Assembly: GCA_018389105.1 (NCBI GenBank) | Contig: JACATO010000651.1 | Span: forward strand, 310,001-374,000 | Origin: Nautilus pompilius | Lineage: Eukaryota; Mollusca; Cephalopoda; Nautilida; Nautilidae | DNA: 64,000 nucleotides | Direction of reading: 5' to 3' | Shown here: positions 34,901 through 49,900 of the stretch, piece by piece | Position numbering within the stretch: the first letter of the stretch is position 1 | Layout: the number at the start of each line of letters is the position of its first letter | Made by a program: the position numbers and the translations under genes | Notes under the pieces: generated by a model | The model's input: only the letters and a program-made list of their open reading frames with translations | Told to the model about the DNA's origin: nothing | The model's database searches: none

Positions 34901-37900
34901 ATTTTTAAAGTTTCATTTAGTGAACCTAATTAATCGGTAAAATAAGGTTCACAAATGCACTGTCAGGAAAATATATTTAATGACGAAAAACAGAGAAACC
35001 CTATTGTAAACTACCACAAGACTTAGCACTGCCAATAAAAGCTAGTCTATTTTTGCTGAGCAGATCTGAAAACATACGCACCCTTTCAAGTAGCTGGATG
35101 CTGATATCACTTTCCGAGTCACAAGCTCATGAAGAAGATGTCCTGTCTGCCGCCTGGACACTGTTGACCTTTCTAGCACATGGTTTAAAGAACAGGAGAC
35201 AAATAAGTAAATAGTGTTTGGAGATTTCAACTCTGTCACACACAGTGTAGCTTCCTGTAAAACAAAAATTATAAGTCTAATGAATTTAAATCCAACAAAC
35301 ATTTCAAGCAAGAATAAAAATAATGAAAACTTACAATTAGCATTGAAATAATTGATTCATCTCAAAGCTGCAGCTTAAAAAAACAAACGAAAAACAGACA
35401 AGAGTCCCCTTCATCCAGCTGAATTAAGGTGTTTAGAAAACTCAGCTCTGCTTAAGCATTAGGTTGTTACAAAAGTTTTGGAGGTTTTTGTATTATGTTA
35501 ATTTGGGGTTCACTTTTTGCGTGCCTGTGAAGGTTTATGTAGATATAACTTATCGTTTTGTAGTGTGCGCTTTGGCATACATACTGAAAACCTACCTTTT
35601 AAAAAAATCATTAAATGGATATTTGTTTCAGAGTTCTGAGTGAAGTAGGGATAGAAAGGTTTTTTGTGCCATTTTACTTCACGAATTCAAACCAGGCCAC
35701 AAAGCGAGCAAGGCAACTCGTGACATTAAGTGAGCATGGGGTGAGGACCCAGCATATAAATGCACGGTACAACGATGGTTTGCAAAGTTTTGATCAGGAG
35801 ATGTGAACCTCGAAGATAAGGAACATAGCAGACATCCTTCCAGCTGTGATGACAACCGTCTGAAGGCATCAGTCGAAGCTGATCCAAGAAAAACAGTGCG
35901 AGAAATTGCTGGAGAGCTTGACATAAATGCGACAACTGTTTCCCAGCATCCTGACACAATTAGCAAGGTGGAAAAGCTTGACAAGTGGGTGCCTCACAAG
36001 TTGAATGAACAACAACAAAATCATTGATTGGAGATCAGCTCTTCGCTTGTCATAAGAAACAAAAACAACCCACATCTTGACTGAATCATTACGAGAGATG
36101 AAAAATGGATCCTTTATGACAATCACAAATGATCAGCACAGTGGCTTGACAGAGACAAGGCACCTAGCCACATTCCAAAACCCAGCCTCCACCCAAAGAA
36201 GGTCATGGTCACTGTCTGGTGGACTGCAACTGGTTCCATCCACTACAACTTCTTGCAACCTGGCAAAACCATTATAGCTGAAAGGTACTGTTTCATCAGA
36301 ATCTCTCCCAACAACATCCAACATTGGTGAATTGAAGAGGCCCAATCCTGGTGACAATGCTGTGCTCATCCTCATGTTGTAAAAGTGACTCTTCAGAAAC
36401 TGAAGACGATGGAGTACCAAGTTCCCCGTCACCCATCCCATTCACCAGACCTTTCTCCCACAGACTACCACCTTGACAACTCCCCCCCATATATGAAATC
36501 CTTCTCCAACCAAGCAGCAATTGAAACAATCTTCCAACAGTTTATCGACTCCAAAAATTCCAGATATTTTTCAAAATGGTATAAATGCGCTTGGCCAAAG
36601 TGTACTGATTGTAATGGAATTTACTTTGGTTAATAAACTTCACATTCAACAATGATATGTAGTCTTCTGGTTGAAGAAAGAAAACTGACCAAACTTTTGT
36701 AACCACCTAATATAAAAGATTAGTTAGTTGTACCTTCAAGTCTTGGAGATGTAGGTATTCATCCAAAATTGCTATAGTCTTCTTCTCTATTTCTTCTGGT
36801 GTCAACTCTTTGATGGTTTGGTATATCTCTTTCTCCTCCTCCTCCTCCTCTTTAACTTCTCTAGATCGACTACTCTCTCTGCTGGCTCCTCGTGATGGAG
36901 GTGTGGCTCTACCACTATAAACATTTCTAAGAAAGAGAAAAGGGAAATTATGCAACACCTACAGCATATAATTGCTAAAATTTTTTTAGCCCTATACAAT
37001 TAAAAAAAACCAAAAAGCTACCCACCTCGATGGTGCCAGATTCCTGTCCTTATCCCACTCTGCTTCTTGTGAAGATCGTATAGAAGTTTTGCCCCTAGGA
37101 GTGCTAGTAGGTTGTGGAGTTCGGCCACGCACTTCACCCCTTGCAGGACTTACCCCTCTTCCATGAGACTTTGCACGGCCTTCCTCCTCTCTACTTAATG
37201 GAGAAAATCTGAACACAAACAAAGATAAATTAGAGAAATTCCCACAAATAACAAACCACTTAAATTACTGAGATGAAGCAGCAATACTTTCCATAAATAC
37301 AGATGACATTTAGTTTGAGATAAGTAACCAAAAGGTGTTATTAAAAAAAAAAAAAATTTTAAAATAAAATTCCTAATATCATTAACTTGCTTAATTCACC
37401 ACATTACTGTTTTTCCAAAAAAAAACAAATTTTGTCAAAATAAACGTACAACCAACCTAAATGGAGCAAGCAGAATACAATTGGGGAGGGGGCCAGGGTT
37501 AAGAAAACAATGAAGATCCCCAAGTTACATAAAATGAATCAAAAATGCAAAAAATTCTTTATAAAACCAGTTTTAAGACCAACAAATACTCCTCTTAACA
37601 CCACACTCACACATTTCAAAAGTAGTTGCCCATCAAGTAGCTAGCATTTTACTGACCCTGCGCAAAGACCAATTCACAAACACTACAATCAACACAGATA
37701 ACATAAGAGTGATCTCTTACCTGTTTGTTGGAGCTTGGGGCCTATCAGCTTCTTGAGATCCCTTCACATTGCCCCCACTACTTCCTCTGCTCCACCCACT
37801 CAGTCGCCCACTGCCTGGACCAAGTTGGATGTTGTCATCAACACTTTGCTGTGAAATGCAAACAAAACATAACTGGTCTTTGTAGTGATTGAGCTGTATC

Positions 37901-40900
37901 ACAGACATATTTCAGCCTTGTGTGTGCCCTGCTGTCTTTTTAAAGCTTCACAATGAAACATGTTGGGAACTGTAGCAAAAATTTGCAGTGGCTTTTGTAT
38001 TGTCATACATTTATACATAAAATATTGTGTTACACTGTCAAACTTCATTTATTCGGAGAACTAAATACTGCTTTGATAGTCAAAATCTTTGCACTAAACA
38101 TCCTTTTATTTCTTGCAGTGAAAATGTTGCTATCACAGAGTAATAAAGCACTGGATACTTTGCAATAGTGTTTTGAATACAAAATATTTAGGAAAAAAAA
38201 AAAAAGAAGCAAATGCATAAACACTGGATTAGTCGAGACACTATCACAAAATCTTTATATTACGAGAGATGCATTAGTTTTGGCCACCATTTAAAGTAAC
38301 CAGTACATCAAAATCTTTATTCTTAAGATATCTGCAGAAAGTTTGGCTTGGGCCACCCAGGCACCCAACAAATTAAAAAGCATAACATATTTTGCTCTTG
38401 TGGACCCTCATTATCTCCTCCAAGTGAAATAAAAACATGTAGACCAAAACAAACATGGAATTTGTTCAGTATATGATTCCATGAGAAAATTATATTATTT
38501 TGGGAAAATAGACGCGTTTCAGGCACATCAATTGGTGTTGTGACATATACCACTGAAACCACTCCAGATTCATTATGACCTGACATTCAAAATCACCCAA
38601 CAAGAACATTACTTGATGTCTCAGCCAGTCCTGCTCAAAATCTGAGCATAAAACATTGAACAGTTCCAGAGATGCAGTTGTTTATTGTTCATCAAAACTC
38701 AAATGCCCTTATTGAGAGAGGGCAGCATCTACACCAAGATTTACACACATACATCAAGTCTTTTTTCCAGCTGGAAAGCTCCATGCAAATTACCTTGGAA
38801 AAGACGGTTGGGAATTTTTCCAAGGCTATGCCAAAATCAGAAATCAACAAAGAAAGATTCCTGTTTTTGTGCCATTATCAGGTACTGGTCTCCCCTTAAA
38901 GACATTTTCTTGAAAAAAAAAATTTCCTAGTTATCAGACAAAAAAAAACCCAAGTAGATCATTTTAGTTAAGCTGATTAGCACTGGAATGGATGCACCTG
39001 CTGAAACCAGAACGTTAGGCCAAAGGGACGGACCATTTTGACTTCTCAATTTGGAAGAAAATCAGATGTTTTAAAATATTTAATCAAAAGAAAAAATTGG
39101 CTAGCAGTGCAAGCATCAATTGCTTTGCTAATGTTTCTTTTTTTATTTTTCTTTGTGAAGATCTCTGGATTGGAATAGCTAGTCATCTGACTAGAGAAAG
39201 GAGACAGACCGACCAACAGGGGTGTGGGGAATAAGATATTTACCCTAGGTAATCTCAGTTTAGTTGGGTCAAATTGAGAGCGCATGGGTTTTATTACAGT
39301 ACTCCAGCCATCTTCACCACCTACTGCAGTAGACATTGAAGGACCACCACTGCCACCACTTCCTCCACGGCCACCTACGTAAACAGAAGAGAGTCTTAAC
39401 TTTATCAACAAAGCACACCAGACACACTATAAAGTACATGTGTTTATTTTTTCCTAAAAATTAAAGCACATTCTGCCAGTAGCTTGATTTATATCTAGTG
39501 CAATGCATACAATTTCATAGCCTGGAATCACCATCTCTGGTTACAGAATAGTTAAAGTGATGAGTTAAGAGCTACATCTACAGGATTTTTTTTTAACAGG
39601 AAAAGAGTAAGAAAATGCATTGACTTAGAAATCTGCACTCATGCATTGATACTGTGCTATGACCACTATGTGAAAAAGCAAGCAGTCATCTTTACAACTT
39701 ACCACCACCTCCGCTGCCACCTCCACCACTTCGCTTGTTCATCCGCTGTTGAGCAGCCGCTTGGTCCAGCATCACTTTTTTATCCTGCTCCTCTTTGGCA
39801 GCTTCCAGATGGACCTGCTCAATGGTCTTTGGGTTGTTCTCTGCTCGACGAGGGATCCATTTGTTTCCCCGTAAATCAGCACAGTCTTGCAGCATAAACC
39901 TCACCCTTGATGAAGTCTTTTTCTCACTGACAATCTTTTTCATCTGCTGAAAGTATTGGTCCATCCTTGGCTACAAAGGAAAATTACTACATGGTTCATT
40001 TGGTATGCTCAAAAGATGATAATCATGCAATTAACCCCGCTACATTTACTATCAAGCTGCCAACATTCTTTTTAAATCATTTAAATAGTGATGACCAAAA
40101 TCATTACATCACTACAAATAATTCTGATGTAAGTTAAGTGAAAGCAAGTGAGGAGAAAAAAATGGCAACAGCAAAGATGTTTTGTACAGCATATAATATT
40201 CTGGTGATTTCAAGTGAACAGCAAGCAGTGACAAACACAGATTTGCTCACATAAATAGGAGCTATGGGGCATTAAATCTGCAGTCAGAAGGTACATTTGT
40301 AGAACAGAAGCAAACAGACTTCCAAAAACTTTCTGCACCATTAATATTCCATTTAGCAACCTAGACAATATTGCTACAAAAAGTTCTGAAAAACAGTTTT
40401 TATAATCTGTTTGAATCAGTTGTAAGAAATGTTCTTACCAAAGCTTTTTGGCAGTCATGTAAATAACCTAAAAGAAATACTCTAAGAACTGGTGTTGGAT
40501 TTAGCCATGCAGCAGACTAAGCAACAAATGCTGAAGGCCACTGTTATAAATATCATAGCAGTGATATTTTACTTTTGAACTTCAAGCGAAGTAACTGAGG
40601 AACCTAAGTCTCTTTTAATAAACTGTTTAGAGGCCATAAACTTTAAAACAGTAAAATAGCAATGGAAACAGTACAGAAATACAGAATTCCTTTTGGTAAA
40701 TCACTGCTTTTGAGAGTGATGATGCTGCATATATGACCAAAACCATGGAACAAAGCATTTTTTGTTTTTTGGAATGCAGTGTACACAACTTACACTACAT
40801 GTCTCAACTTTGTCTACAATACCTGGAGAAAAATGTTTGGAAAAGTAAACTAACTTATTATCACCTGCCCTGCTCACAAGGCATGGGTTTGCCACTCACT

Positions 40901-43900
40901 GCAGAAAAAAGGGAGCACCAGCTATACCACCTTCACTGATAATCACAAAAATGGAACAGTTGTATATCCATTTTCATGCCAACCTCCTCCAGGATTATGT
41001 AGATTCCTTTGAAGAATATGAGCAAAGCTGTAGTTCAACAGTTGAAGATCTGACCAGCTTAAGTGGATCAGCAAAAATAAAAGCAGACATCACAGCAATA
41101 TTCTTGGAGCAAATGCTTTTAATGTCAACTCTTACTGCTAACAGAAAACCAGAAATAAGATCACACTTACCATTTGGGAAAAATCTTTGTGACAACCACC
41201 AACGTACGTATAAGACTTAATCCAAAATGACAATAAACTGCCACTTTTCCCAAAGCATTCACAAGTGATTGATCCAAATTAAACTAAACATCTGGGCATC
41301 ATATCACTAGATGTGCTTGATGCAATTCCCATGTTTGAAGACAATGCCTCGACAAAGCCAAATTTAGTAGCTGCAGTGTAGTTTCTGAAGTGCTTGAACA
41401 CTGAATTTTGCTCTGACTCATTATTGCCTTCTAAATCTGGCTATAATTGCTTTGAGGAGTAACAGCATGAACAGACATTTTAAGATGAAAACAAGGTAGT
41501 CTTGCAAGATGAATGAGATGGAATCCATGATGACAACCTAACAACTGTTAAACTTGTCTATAGTGTTTATATTTATTGGTTTTAACATTTTATTTACTCA
41601 GAATACAGCAAACTGCATTTATTGCAATTCAATGCTTTATTACTCTATAAGCATCTTCGTGTTTAGTACAGAGGCCCTGTAAATACCAAAACAATTCATT
41701 GGCTTTGTTAGAAATGCAGTTTTACACTATCACAAACCAAACACAATGATGCACTGATTTAAACAGACACCGACGAGTCCTACTAAACCACCAGAAAATG
41801 CCAGTTCAGAGGTACAATGGAAATAACGGCACTAATGAAATGAGATTGCATTACTGTTCACACGCAACAGAAATTTAATATTTTTCCATCATGAAGGTTT
41901 CACAACCCCCCCCCCAACACGCATGCACTTCACCTGTAGTTAATTTGATGAACTGTAAGTGAAAAAAAAAGCAAATCATTCTCACCTTTGCCCTGTCTGA
42001 ATCTAGTTCTTTCCCAATGGTTGTCAGTAATCGACAGAGGCACTCGAGATTTTCTTCATCCTTAGATCGAAGTAGTTTGAACAAACAGTCATGCATAATT
42101 GTCTCCGTCAACATTTTCAATTTAAACAGCTCTCCAATGAACCTACAAAAGAAAAACAATTAATGAACCAGTGTTTATCCTAACTAAAGAAATTGATAAT
42201 TTACTGACACTTCCCAGTACTAGTAATGTAACAATATATATAATCTATCCATCCTGTAATTTAATGAAAACTGGATATCGTTTTAGTATAGATGCTGGTT
42301 CACAAAGCTTTCGTGTCAGGAGAATTTTTGTAACTCAACTATGTTAATGAAAATTATCACATGTTATATATTTAAAAACCTGTACCTGATATTACCAATG
42401 GAACGCCTTTTGATTTTTGATATTTCATATTCCAACTCCTCTTTCAATTGCTGTTTTTTCTCTTCCTAAAATATTAAAAGCATGTATTTATCATTACAGG
42501 CCTTAAATTATCTCACCATTTAGTTTTTCAAAAATCTTTAAAACTAAACAATTATGCCTTATTTATACACAGTTTCAAGGTCCTTTGAAGTTAGGGTGCA
42601 GAGCATCACATTAATCAGAAATCTAAAAAAAAATTTTTTTTTAGTTTCACATGAAAGCAACAATCAGTGCTTAAGTACCACATGCTAATCTACATTCTGA
42701 ACTATATTTCTGCACTATTTCAATTTGTTAATATTGGTTCAAAATTATTTACAAGTTAATCTTCAATAATGTTAGCCTTCAGAGTGGGAGAAAAGTTACA
42801 ATTCATAGCTACTGCCTAATTGAGAATTAACACTGGATTGGCATTGTTAAACACTTACCGATTCAGAAGCTTCAATGTCACTTCTGAGCTTATTCAGAGC
42901 AGTTTCTTCTGCTGTATCCTTCTCAAACTCCTTCTGACACCGTGTTAAAAGCATGGCTCTGAAGTTCACCTCAACTGGCTTCACTGAAGATGGAGCTTTA
43001 AGCTACAAGAAAAATAAACAAGGTTTTGAAATTCTCATCAAATTCAAGCTGTTATACAGTCAGCTGTTACCTCTAACATTCTAAGAGTCCACAGGAAGGT
43101 AAAAGATGTCAATTGGTACCATAACACTAATTCTACATGATAAAAATCTATACAGATATAAGTTCAACACAGTAGATAACATACTACATTTTTGAATTTA
43201 TTCCCTTCCAATAACTTTGTTATGCAAAATGAGGCTACATGCTTAGTAATAATGCAGTTACCAATCAAAAAATGTACACATGATGTTTTACTAATATAGG
43301 TTTTCTGAAACTATTTTACATCACTCATTAAAACATCTGCCAATGTCATTGCACCACAATACTTAGAAAAACTTCTTTAAAAAATTTATGTCCAAACATC
43401 CCACAGAACAGACTCATTACTTTGTTCCATTTGAAATATTCAGTCTGCACAATGATTTGCATAGCCACCAAAAAGAATTTCTTAACAAATCAGATAAGTA
43501 CATATACTCCACAATATTTATTAGGGGAAAAAAGGATTCCATGTGAAAATGTTTGTAGCATTGCCACACCCCTCCTCCATTATGCAAGATTTAAACTTTG
43601 ATTAACACCTCAAAAACATCATCAGATTTGACTTTCCCATAGTATCATTCACAGACAAAACTATACATTGTTAGCACTTTCAACATAGCTACAAAAATAC
43701 CCACTCTTACATCGTTAAATGAAAAAAGCAAGCCTATTTGTACTGTACAGAACATTTAGTCTTTACCAATGCAAATGTGTGCTACCTGGTCAATTTATCT
43801 ACTTGCTACACAATAAAGCCTGATACTGAATCCTTTCCTTCTGGTGATGTGGAGGTCTTGGGCCTGATCAGACAGTGAAAAACGACAACACTGGTAAGGA

Positions 43901-46900
43901 GGTTAAGTTATCTGCAGCTGATTAACACACCAATGTTTGCAGTTCACTGACCCAGGGTTTTCTGAGCTGACAAGATTTCTTCCACCACATGGCTGAGAAG
44001 TTTTAACTGCTATACCACACAAACCCTAGAGGCAGCAGGCAGAGCTGACACCACTTAGATGGACACCATCAGAGAGATTGTATTTGAATCATTCCATGAC
44101 TTTTTAATGTTGTTTAATTTTAATCAGGTAGGTGCATTTTATGCAGCCATCTTTGAAATTGTCTGATCAGGAAAAAGTGCAAGCAAAAAGAGAAAAGGCT
44201 ACTCACCACAGATAAAAATCTGCAAAGGTTAGCATATGCAACACTGAAGCTTGGCTCACTTATAGCCTACAAAAAAAAAAAAAAAAACCTGCATGAAGCT
44301 TGGTGCTTGCCATCTAAGCATTCAAATTTTCTAAATATGAAGTATTTTCTTCCTGGTGTAAACTGTTGCCGTAGTAATGGCAGCCATCTTAAATTTGGGT
44401 GAGGTGGACCCTCATTAAAATTCCCCAGGTGAAATGAACATGTACACCAAGATAAACAAACATGGAATTTCAAAAAAATATACCTTTCAGAATGCAAGGT
44501 CCACCATTCATTATGACCTGACATTCAAAATCACCCAACAAGAACATTACTTGATGTATCAGCCAGTCCTGCTCAACACCTGAGCATAAAACATTGAACA
44601 GTTCCAGAGAGGCAGTTGTTTATTGTTCATCAAAACCCAACCACCCTTATTGAGAGAGGGCAGCAAGATTTACATGCAAGTCATTTTCCAATGGAAAGCT
44701 TCTAGAATGCTTCAGGCTTATACAACCTACCTTCAGAGCTTTCTTAGTCTAGGCAAATTAAATGTCCTTCACTTCAGCAGTCTGCATTATATGCTTGTCA
44801 TGGTCTCTGCATACCACTTTTATTCTCTAATTTACTGGAACAGTTGAGTTCAGCCACATGCAAATTGCCACAATTCTTTTTTGGCCAACTGGATCCACAT
44901 GGACACTTTCATTTCAGTTTCCAATGGTATATGGCAAGTGTAGACTTATGTTAAAATAAATGTATAAACAATTTACTCAAATTTCTTTCTTGCAAGATTT
45001 AATGATTTCCAGGATGGTGAAGAGATCACCCCGGAAATTTTTTTAGTAAATCAGTCTACAGTAAAACTGAAAATCCCCACCACATTTTTTTTTGCACTGT
45101 TTTGTGCTGGTCTCCCCTTAAAATGTAAAACATTCACCCAACATCAATACCAACCAAACTGTGTCAAGTTAATGAACATGCAATTTACAACATAACTTGA
45201 GGAAGTTTTTGCAATAACTTTTCTAAATGATTAAATTTTGGAGAATCGTCAAATCGAACCTATATTTTTCAAACAGTTATAGGCTACACAGGCACACACA
45301 GATTTGTATACACCAGCTGTTCAGAGCTTTATTGAAACTTTGTTGTGCAAGATGGCCATAATGCACTTTTGTTCTACTTCCCCCTCCAGGAAAAATTATT
45401 TTTTAATCAATCAAAAACCAACAAGATGACTGTCTTCAAAGAAGTATTCCTATCAAAATGGTTACTACCTCCAAAATACCAGTGGTACGTTGTGATTAAC
45501 TATTTTAGCACTAACACCAAACTGTACAGTATTAACATGCACTTAAAATGCAAACTTCAGGGTTCCTTTGTATCTTTTTCATTGTTTATTTGTTATGAAT
45601 ATCACATTTCAGTTAAAGAAAAAAAAAAGAACTGCAGAAAATTCTACAATCTCCTGAATACTATTTAGCTCTACCAACCGATCTGCCATACCTATTTATA
45701 TATAAACTTAAGTTTACAAATATTGTAAACAAAGACCATAATTCAAAAGCAGTCAGTTTTACAACCACCATTCGAGGTGCTACAAAAAACGTTTAATGGT
45801 AAACAATAACCATGTTCACGTGTCATCAAACATTTACCAGATTAAAAACTGCTCCACACCTACCAAGATCAGCATGCAAAACAACAAACCAATATTAATC
45901 CACAAGCCAAGGAAAGTACTTACCTTTTCAAAAAGTAGATCAATGACAGTTTTAAGTTTTGCTTCTGTATCAATAGACATTTCTTTTATCTGATTTAACA
46001 GCACATGAAACTTCTGAGGAGTCAGCTTGTTAAGAATACCTTTCATCTTTCTGTTTATCTGCAAAATAAAAGGTTTAAAATGAAAAGTTCACTCCAGAAG
46101 GCCCAACTCCTCTGGCCGGGATCCAAACAAGCTTTTAAATGTTAGCTCTTTCTATTGGATATCTATGCTAACAGCTTATTATTTACCTCTTATGGAAAAA
46201 CATAAATGTAAGCTTACTAACTAGGATATTTCCAGTCTTACAGATTTTTAAATTTTGGAAAGTAACATCCTCCTTGATATTAAAGAATATGGAATATACT
46301 AGTAAGATTGACAGACTAATACTATTCAACATAATATTTTCTGGTTGAAGAAATACAATAATTTAATTTTTTTTTTATAGGTATACTTCAGCCAGAAACC
46401 CAGTATGCTGCAACCATACCCTCATCCAACAATATGAACCTTGCCAAGCTGATTGAGTAAAAATGGCAACTGTTCAAAGGGAAACCAACATACAAATATC
46501 TTGTACACAATCCTGTATGAGTAAGATGGTTTTGGAGGGCTACTCTTACAATCGTTCATTCACCATGAACGTCTGTACAACAGAGGATGACCCCTACAAG
46601 GTCTATTGCCAGTGCCACCTGTTTGGCAAATTAAGAAATGTTAATCTACCTAAAGTTATTTTGAAACTGACCTATATCAAAGTATTTCTTGTCATGAATC
46701 TAAAGACTAACTATCTTTGTGGATTTTACTACAAATTAATTCAGCTGCATTGCAACCAAATTTTCAAATCCATGAACAAGCAGGAAATTTATTAATTTTT
46801 ATACACCATGTGATTTTTTCTGAGACAGAATGAGTCATGTGCTTGCTTGTTTCCTATGTAAATTTTAGATCCAAGTTTGCATCTATTAGTAACCTACCTT

Positions 46901-49900
46901 TTGGTCACTCAATAAAAAGCACCCTTAAACTCTGATATACTGGTAAAAACAAATCTACAGATATTTTGATTGTATCTACACAATATCATGCACGAAACTT
47001 GTGTCACATGCCACTTCAGTAAGTATTTCTGATAAGCATAAAAGTTTCAATCTTTTACATTTTAATTGTTTTCCAGCCACAAAGTCTGCAGTAAAATTAC
47101 GTGCACACACGCACAACTATTTAGCTAAACCGATTCCAATGGGCACCAAAACAAGAAAACTAAAAGTATAGCTTAACTATCATCACTAGAAACTTTTTTT
47201 TTTAAATTTTATTTATTTTTAGGCACCGAGATTAAGTAAACATACCTCATTTACCTCATTAGCTTCTTTATCTGAGTCAGGTTCAGTTTCCTGCTTGTGT
47301 GAGTGTGTTGGCTTCCAAGCATTTTCTGAGTGGTGCAAGACAACATCGTGACCTATTGACAAATTGGTAATTTTTTTAATCTCCTTTCGGCCTTGCTGAC
47401 TTCCTCTTTTGGTGATACTTCCAGGCTACATAAATTTTTTTTTAAAATTTTAACAGAAAATAAAATAAAATATCAATATTTACAGAAATAACTTACATAC
47501 ATGAAAACAAAATCTTGAAGATTTATTGTAAAAATGTGAAAAAATAATCATCTATCTTATATAAAAATGTATTATATGCCTCAAAAAGCTAAAGCCTAAA
47601 TGCTTAAATAAATGCTTTATGACAGTAATCATATCAGTAACAAAATGATATCAAAATTGTATATCGAATGTTTGTTTTTTTAAATCCGAACTGCTCATTA
47701 GCATAAGCACAGAAACAAACCATCTTTAACTGACAAAAAAAATCTTACCCCCTTTGAAGACTTTACATAACCTGGTGTAAAATCAAATCTGCTATCGTAA
47801 CTTATTCCCCTGTCATATGATGGCCTGCTGTGGTCCATACCCAAAGCCTAAAAAATATGAAAACAAAACCATTCCTGCAAGTTTCTGCCTAACTTCAACA
47901 TATGGTGGATCTATAATGTCAACTTGGAAAGATAAAACAAAACTAAATAAAGAGCAATTCATTCTTTGTAATAAGAAAGAATTTGACAATGAATAATGAA
48001 TTAATCAATTACAACAAATAGTCACAAATATCAGTCTGCCTTAAACAAGAACGTTAAATAAAATTGCTTTTCAGGAGGCAACCAAATGAATAAAGTCAAT
48101 CAATTTCACTTGGTGGAATTCGATACAGAATCCTTTCCTTTTGATGACAATTAGCTGGACATTGATAAAAAGATGTCAAATGCGGAGTGAGAGTGAGCCC
48201 ATCAAGCGGATCGTTAGAGTAATCTCTGACCAACTGTGTGTCAGTGTTTACACAGCCTGTGGCCCAAAGATTGATGTCAGTGATAATGCCAGCCCAGTGG
48301 ATTTCTTCTATGACCTGACAACACGGATGGATACCACAAGGAAGAAAAATGTTTGTGGCAGTAAACAACTATAATTCTGCACCATTACTGGAGTGAGAAT
48401 GACAGACTTTGCACCATAAGTAATAACAGTGAAAAGATTTTAAAAAAATGAAATCAGTTTTGGCACTTGTGATAAAAATCAGGTGATTTTACTCTACATT
48501 TTAGACTTTCTCCACTAGAAAATCTCTTGTTTTCTGGACATCTTTTTTACGTGGATTACTGAACTGCTTGCTAAATCATTAGTGCCATAACTTTCTAATG
48601 TTTTTAAATAATTTTATCAAGTAGATGCATTTTGTGGATGTAAAATATTACATTTTCTGAATAGTAAACATTTAAAGCAATTAGAATCCATAAAACTGTT
48701 TTAATTGCAAAATAAAAATAAAAAATAAATGCATTATGATAAAAATGTTTAGTTAGGTTTGCGTGTTCATTTGATATATAGCTGTTTTGCTTAATAATCC
48801 ATCCAGAAGGAAACCCCAAAGAGAACACCTGTAAATGAATTTTGAGAACACATAGATGTATTATTTCCTGCTAAATGGCAAAAGGGCTAAGCCCAGAAAG
48901 AAAACATTTTAACCAACCCACCCACCTGACTACCAAACGAGTTTATAGTCAGTCAAGAGACAACTAAGTAAACAGTTCATATTTTTTTAAAAAAAAAAAT
49001 AAATAAATACCTTTGGAAGTACCACTTCAGGTAGGTCGGGAAGACCAACTGGCTTGACTAAAGATTCAGTGGAAAACTGCAACTCCAATAAGAAATCTCT
49101 ATCATACTGCCTTTTGCCTTCAGGATTTAATGGACTCCATTGGTCTGGAAGTAAACATACCAGCCCTTTTACAGCAACAGTACCATACAAGCAAATTACA
49201 GCCCTTCAGTTAAGTCTTTAGAAAAAGAAGGCATAAAAGCTGCATTCAAAAGGCAGGTAAATAGACAACAGATTTCAAGAGTAAAAATAAGAAAATGGAA
49301 AACCATTAAAGCTCAAGATTATTGGTCAAGGTAAATAATGTATCTAGGTAACATTTAATGTAACAGACATTCCAAATGTGCCTGTAACTAAAAATATTTG
49401 CAAAATGACAATTAATGGAAATAAACAAAAACAAATGTGGGGAAAGGAGAAGAGGGTCAGTATTCCAAAACAGTCTCCACCATCTCTCAGAAAAGAAGGG
49501 CATATGGCAGAGACCAGAAAGTTTTCATTTTCAAACATTTAAACCAGACACCCACAAATCAGTTCATTAAGCAAAGTAGTGACATTCACCTACCTTCCTT
49601 GTATCTATACTTCTTTATGGCTTGAACTGATTCAGCTGGTTTCTGGTCGTCTTTCTTTGCATTTTTAGCTTCATTTTTCTCATTTTCCTCAAGAACAAGT
49701 TTATCTTCAATATTAATTTCCACCTTTTCCAATTTTTCCTCCTCTTTAACGGGAACCTCCAACTCTTCTGGTACTCTAGGCTTCACCTTCATGTCCTCCA
49801 CTTCTTCAATTGGCAGTTCCTAGACAAGTAATTGAAAGCTCAAACTTACAAGAGTCCAATCTAAAGCTAGCTGGTGCTAAATTCAATCCAGACCATATGT

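Noticed and set aside
40733..41220. Two + strand frames (68 and 89 codons) in an eIF4G intron
   Set aside because: They looked like a possible element relic, but I could match them to no family.
46463..46795. 110-codon + strand frame in an eIF4G intron
   Set aside because: No recognisable motif, no splice or promoter signals, and composition like the surrounding intron.
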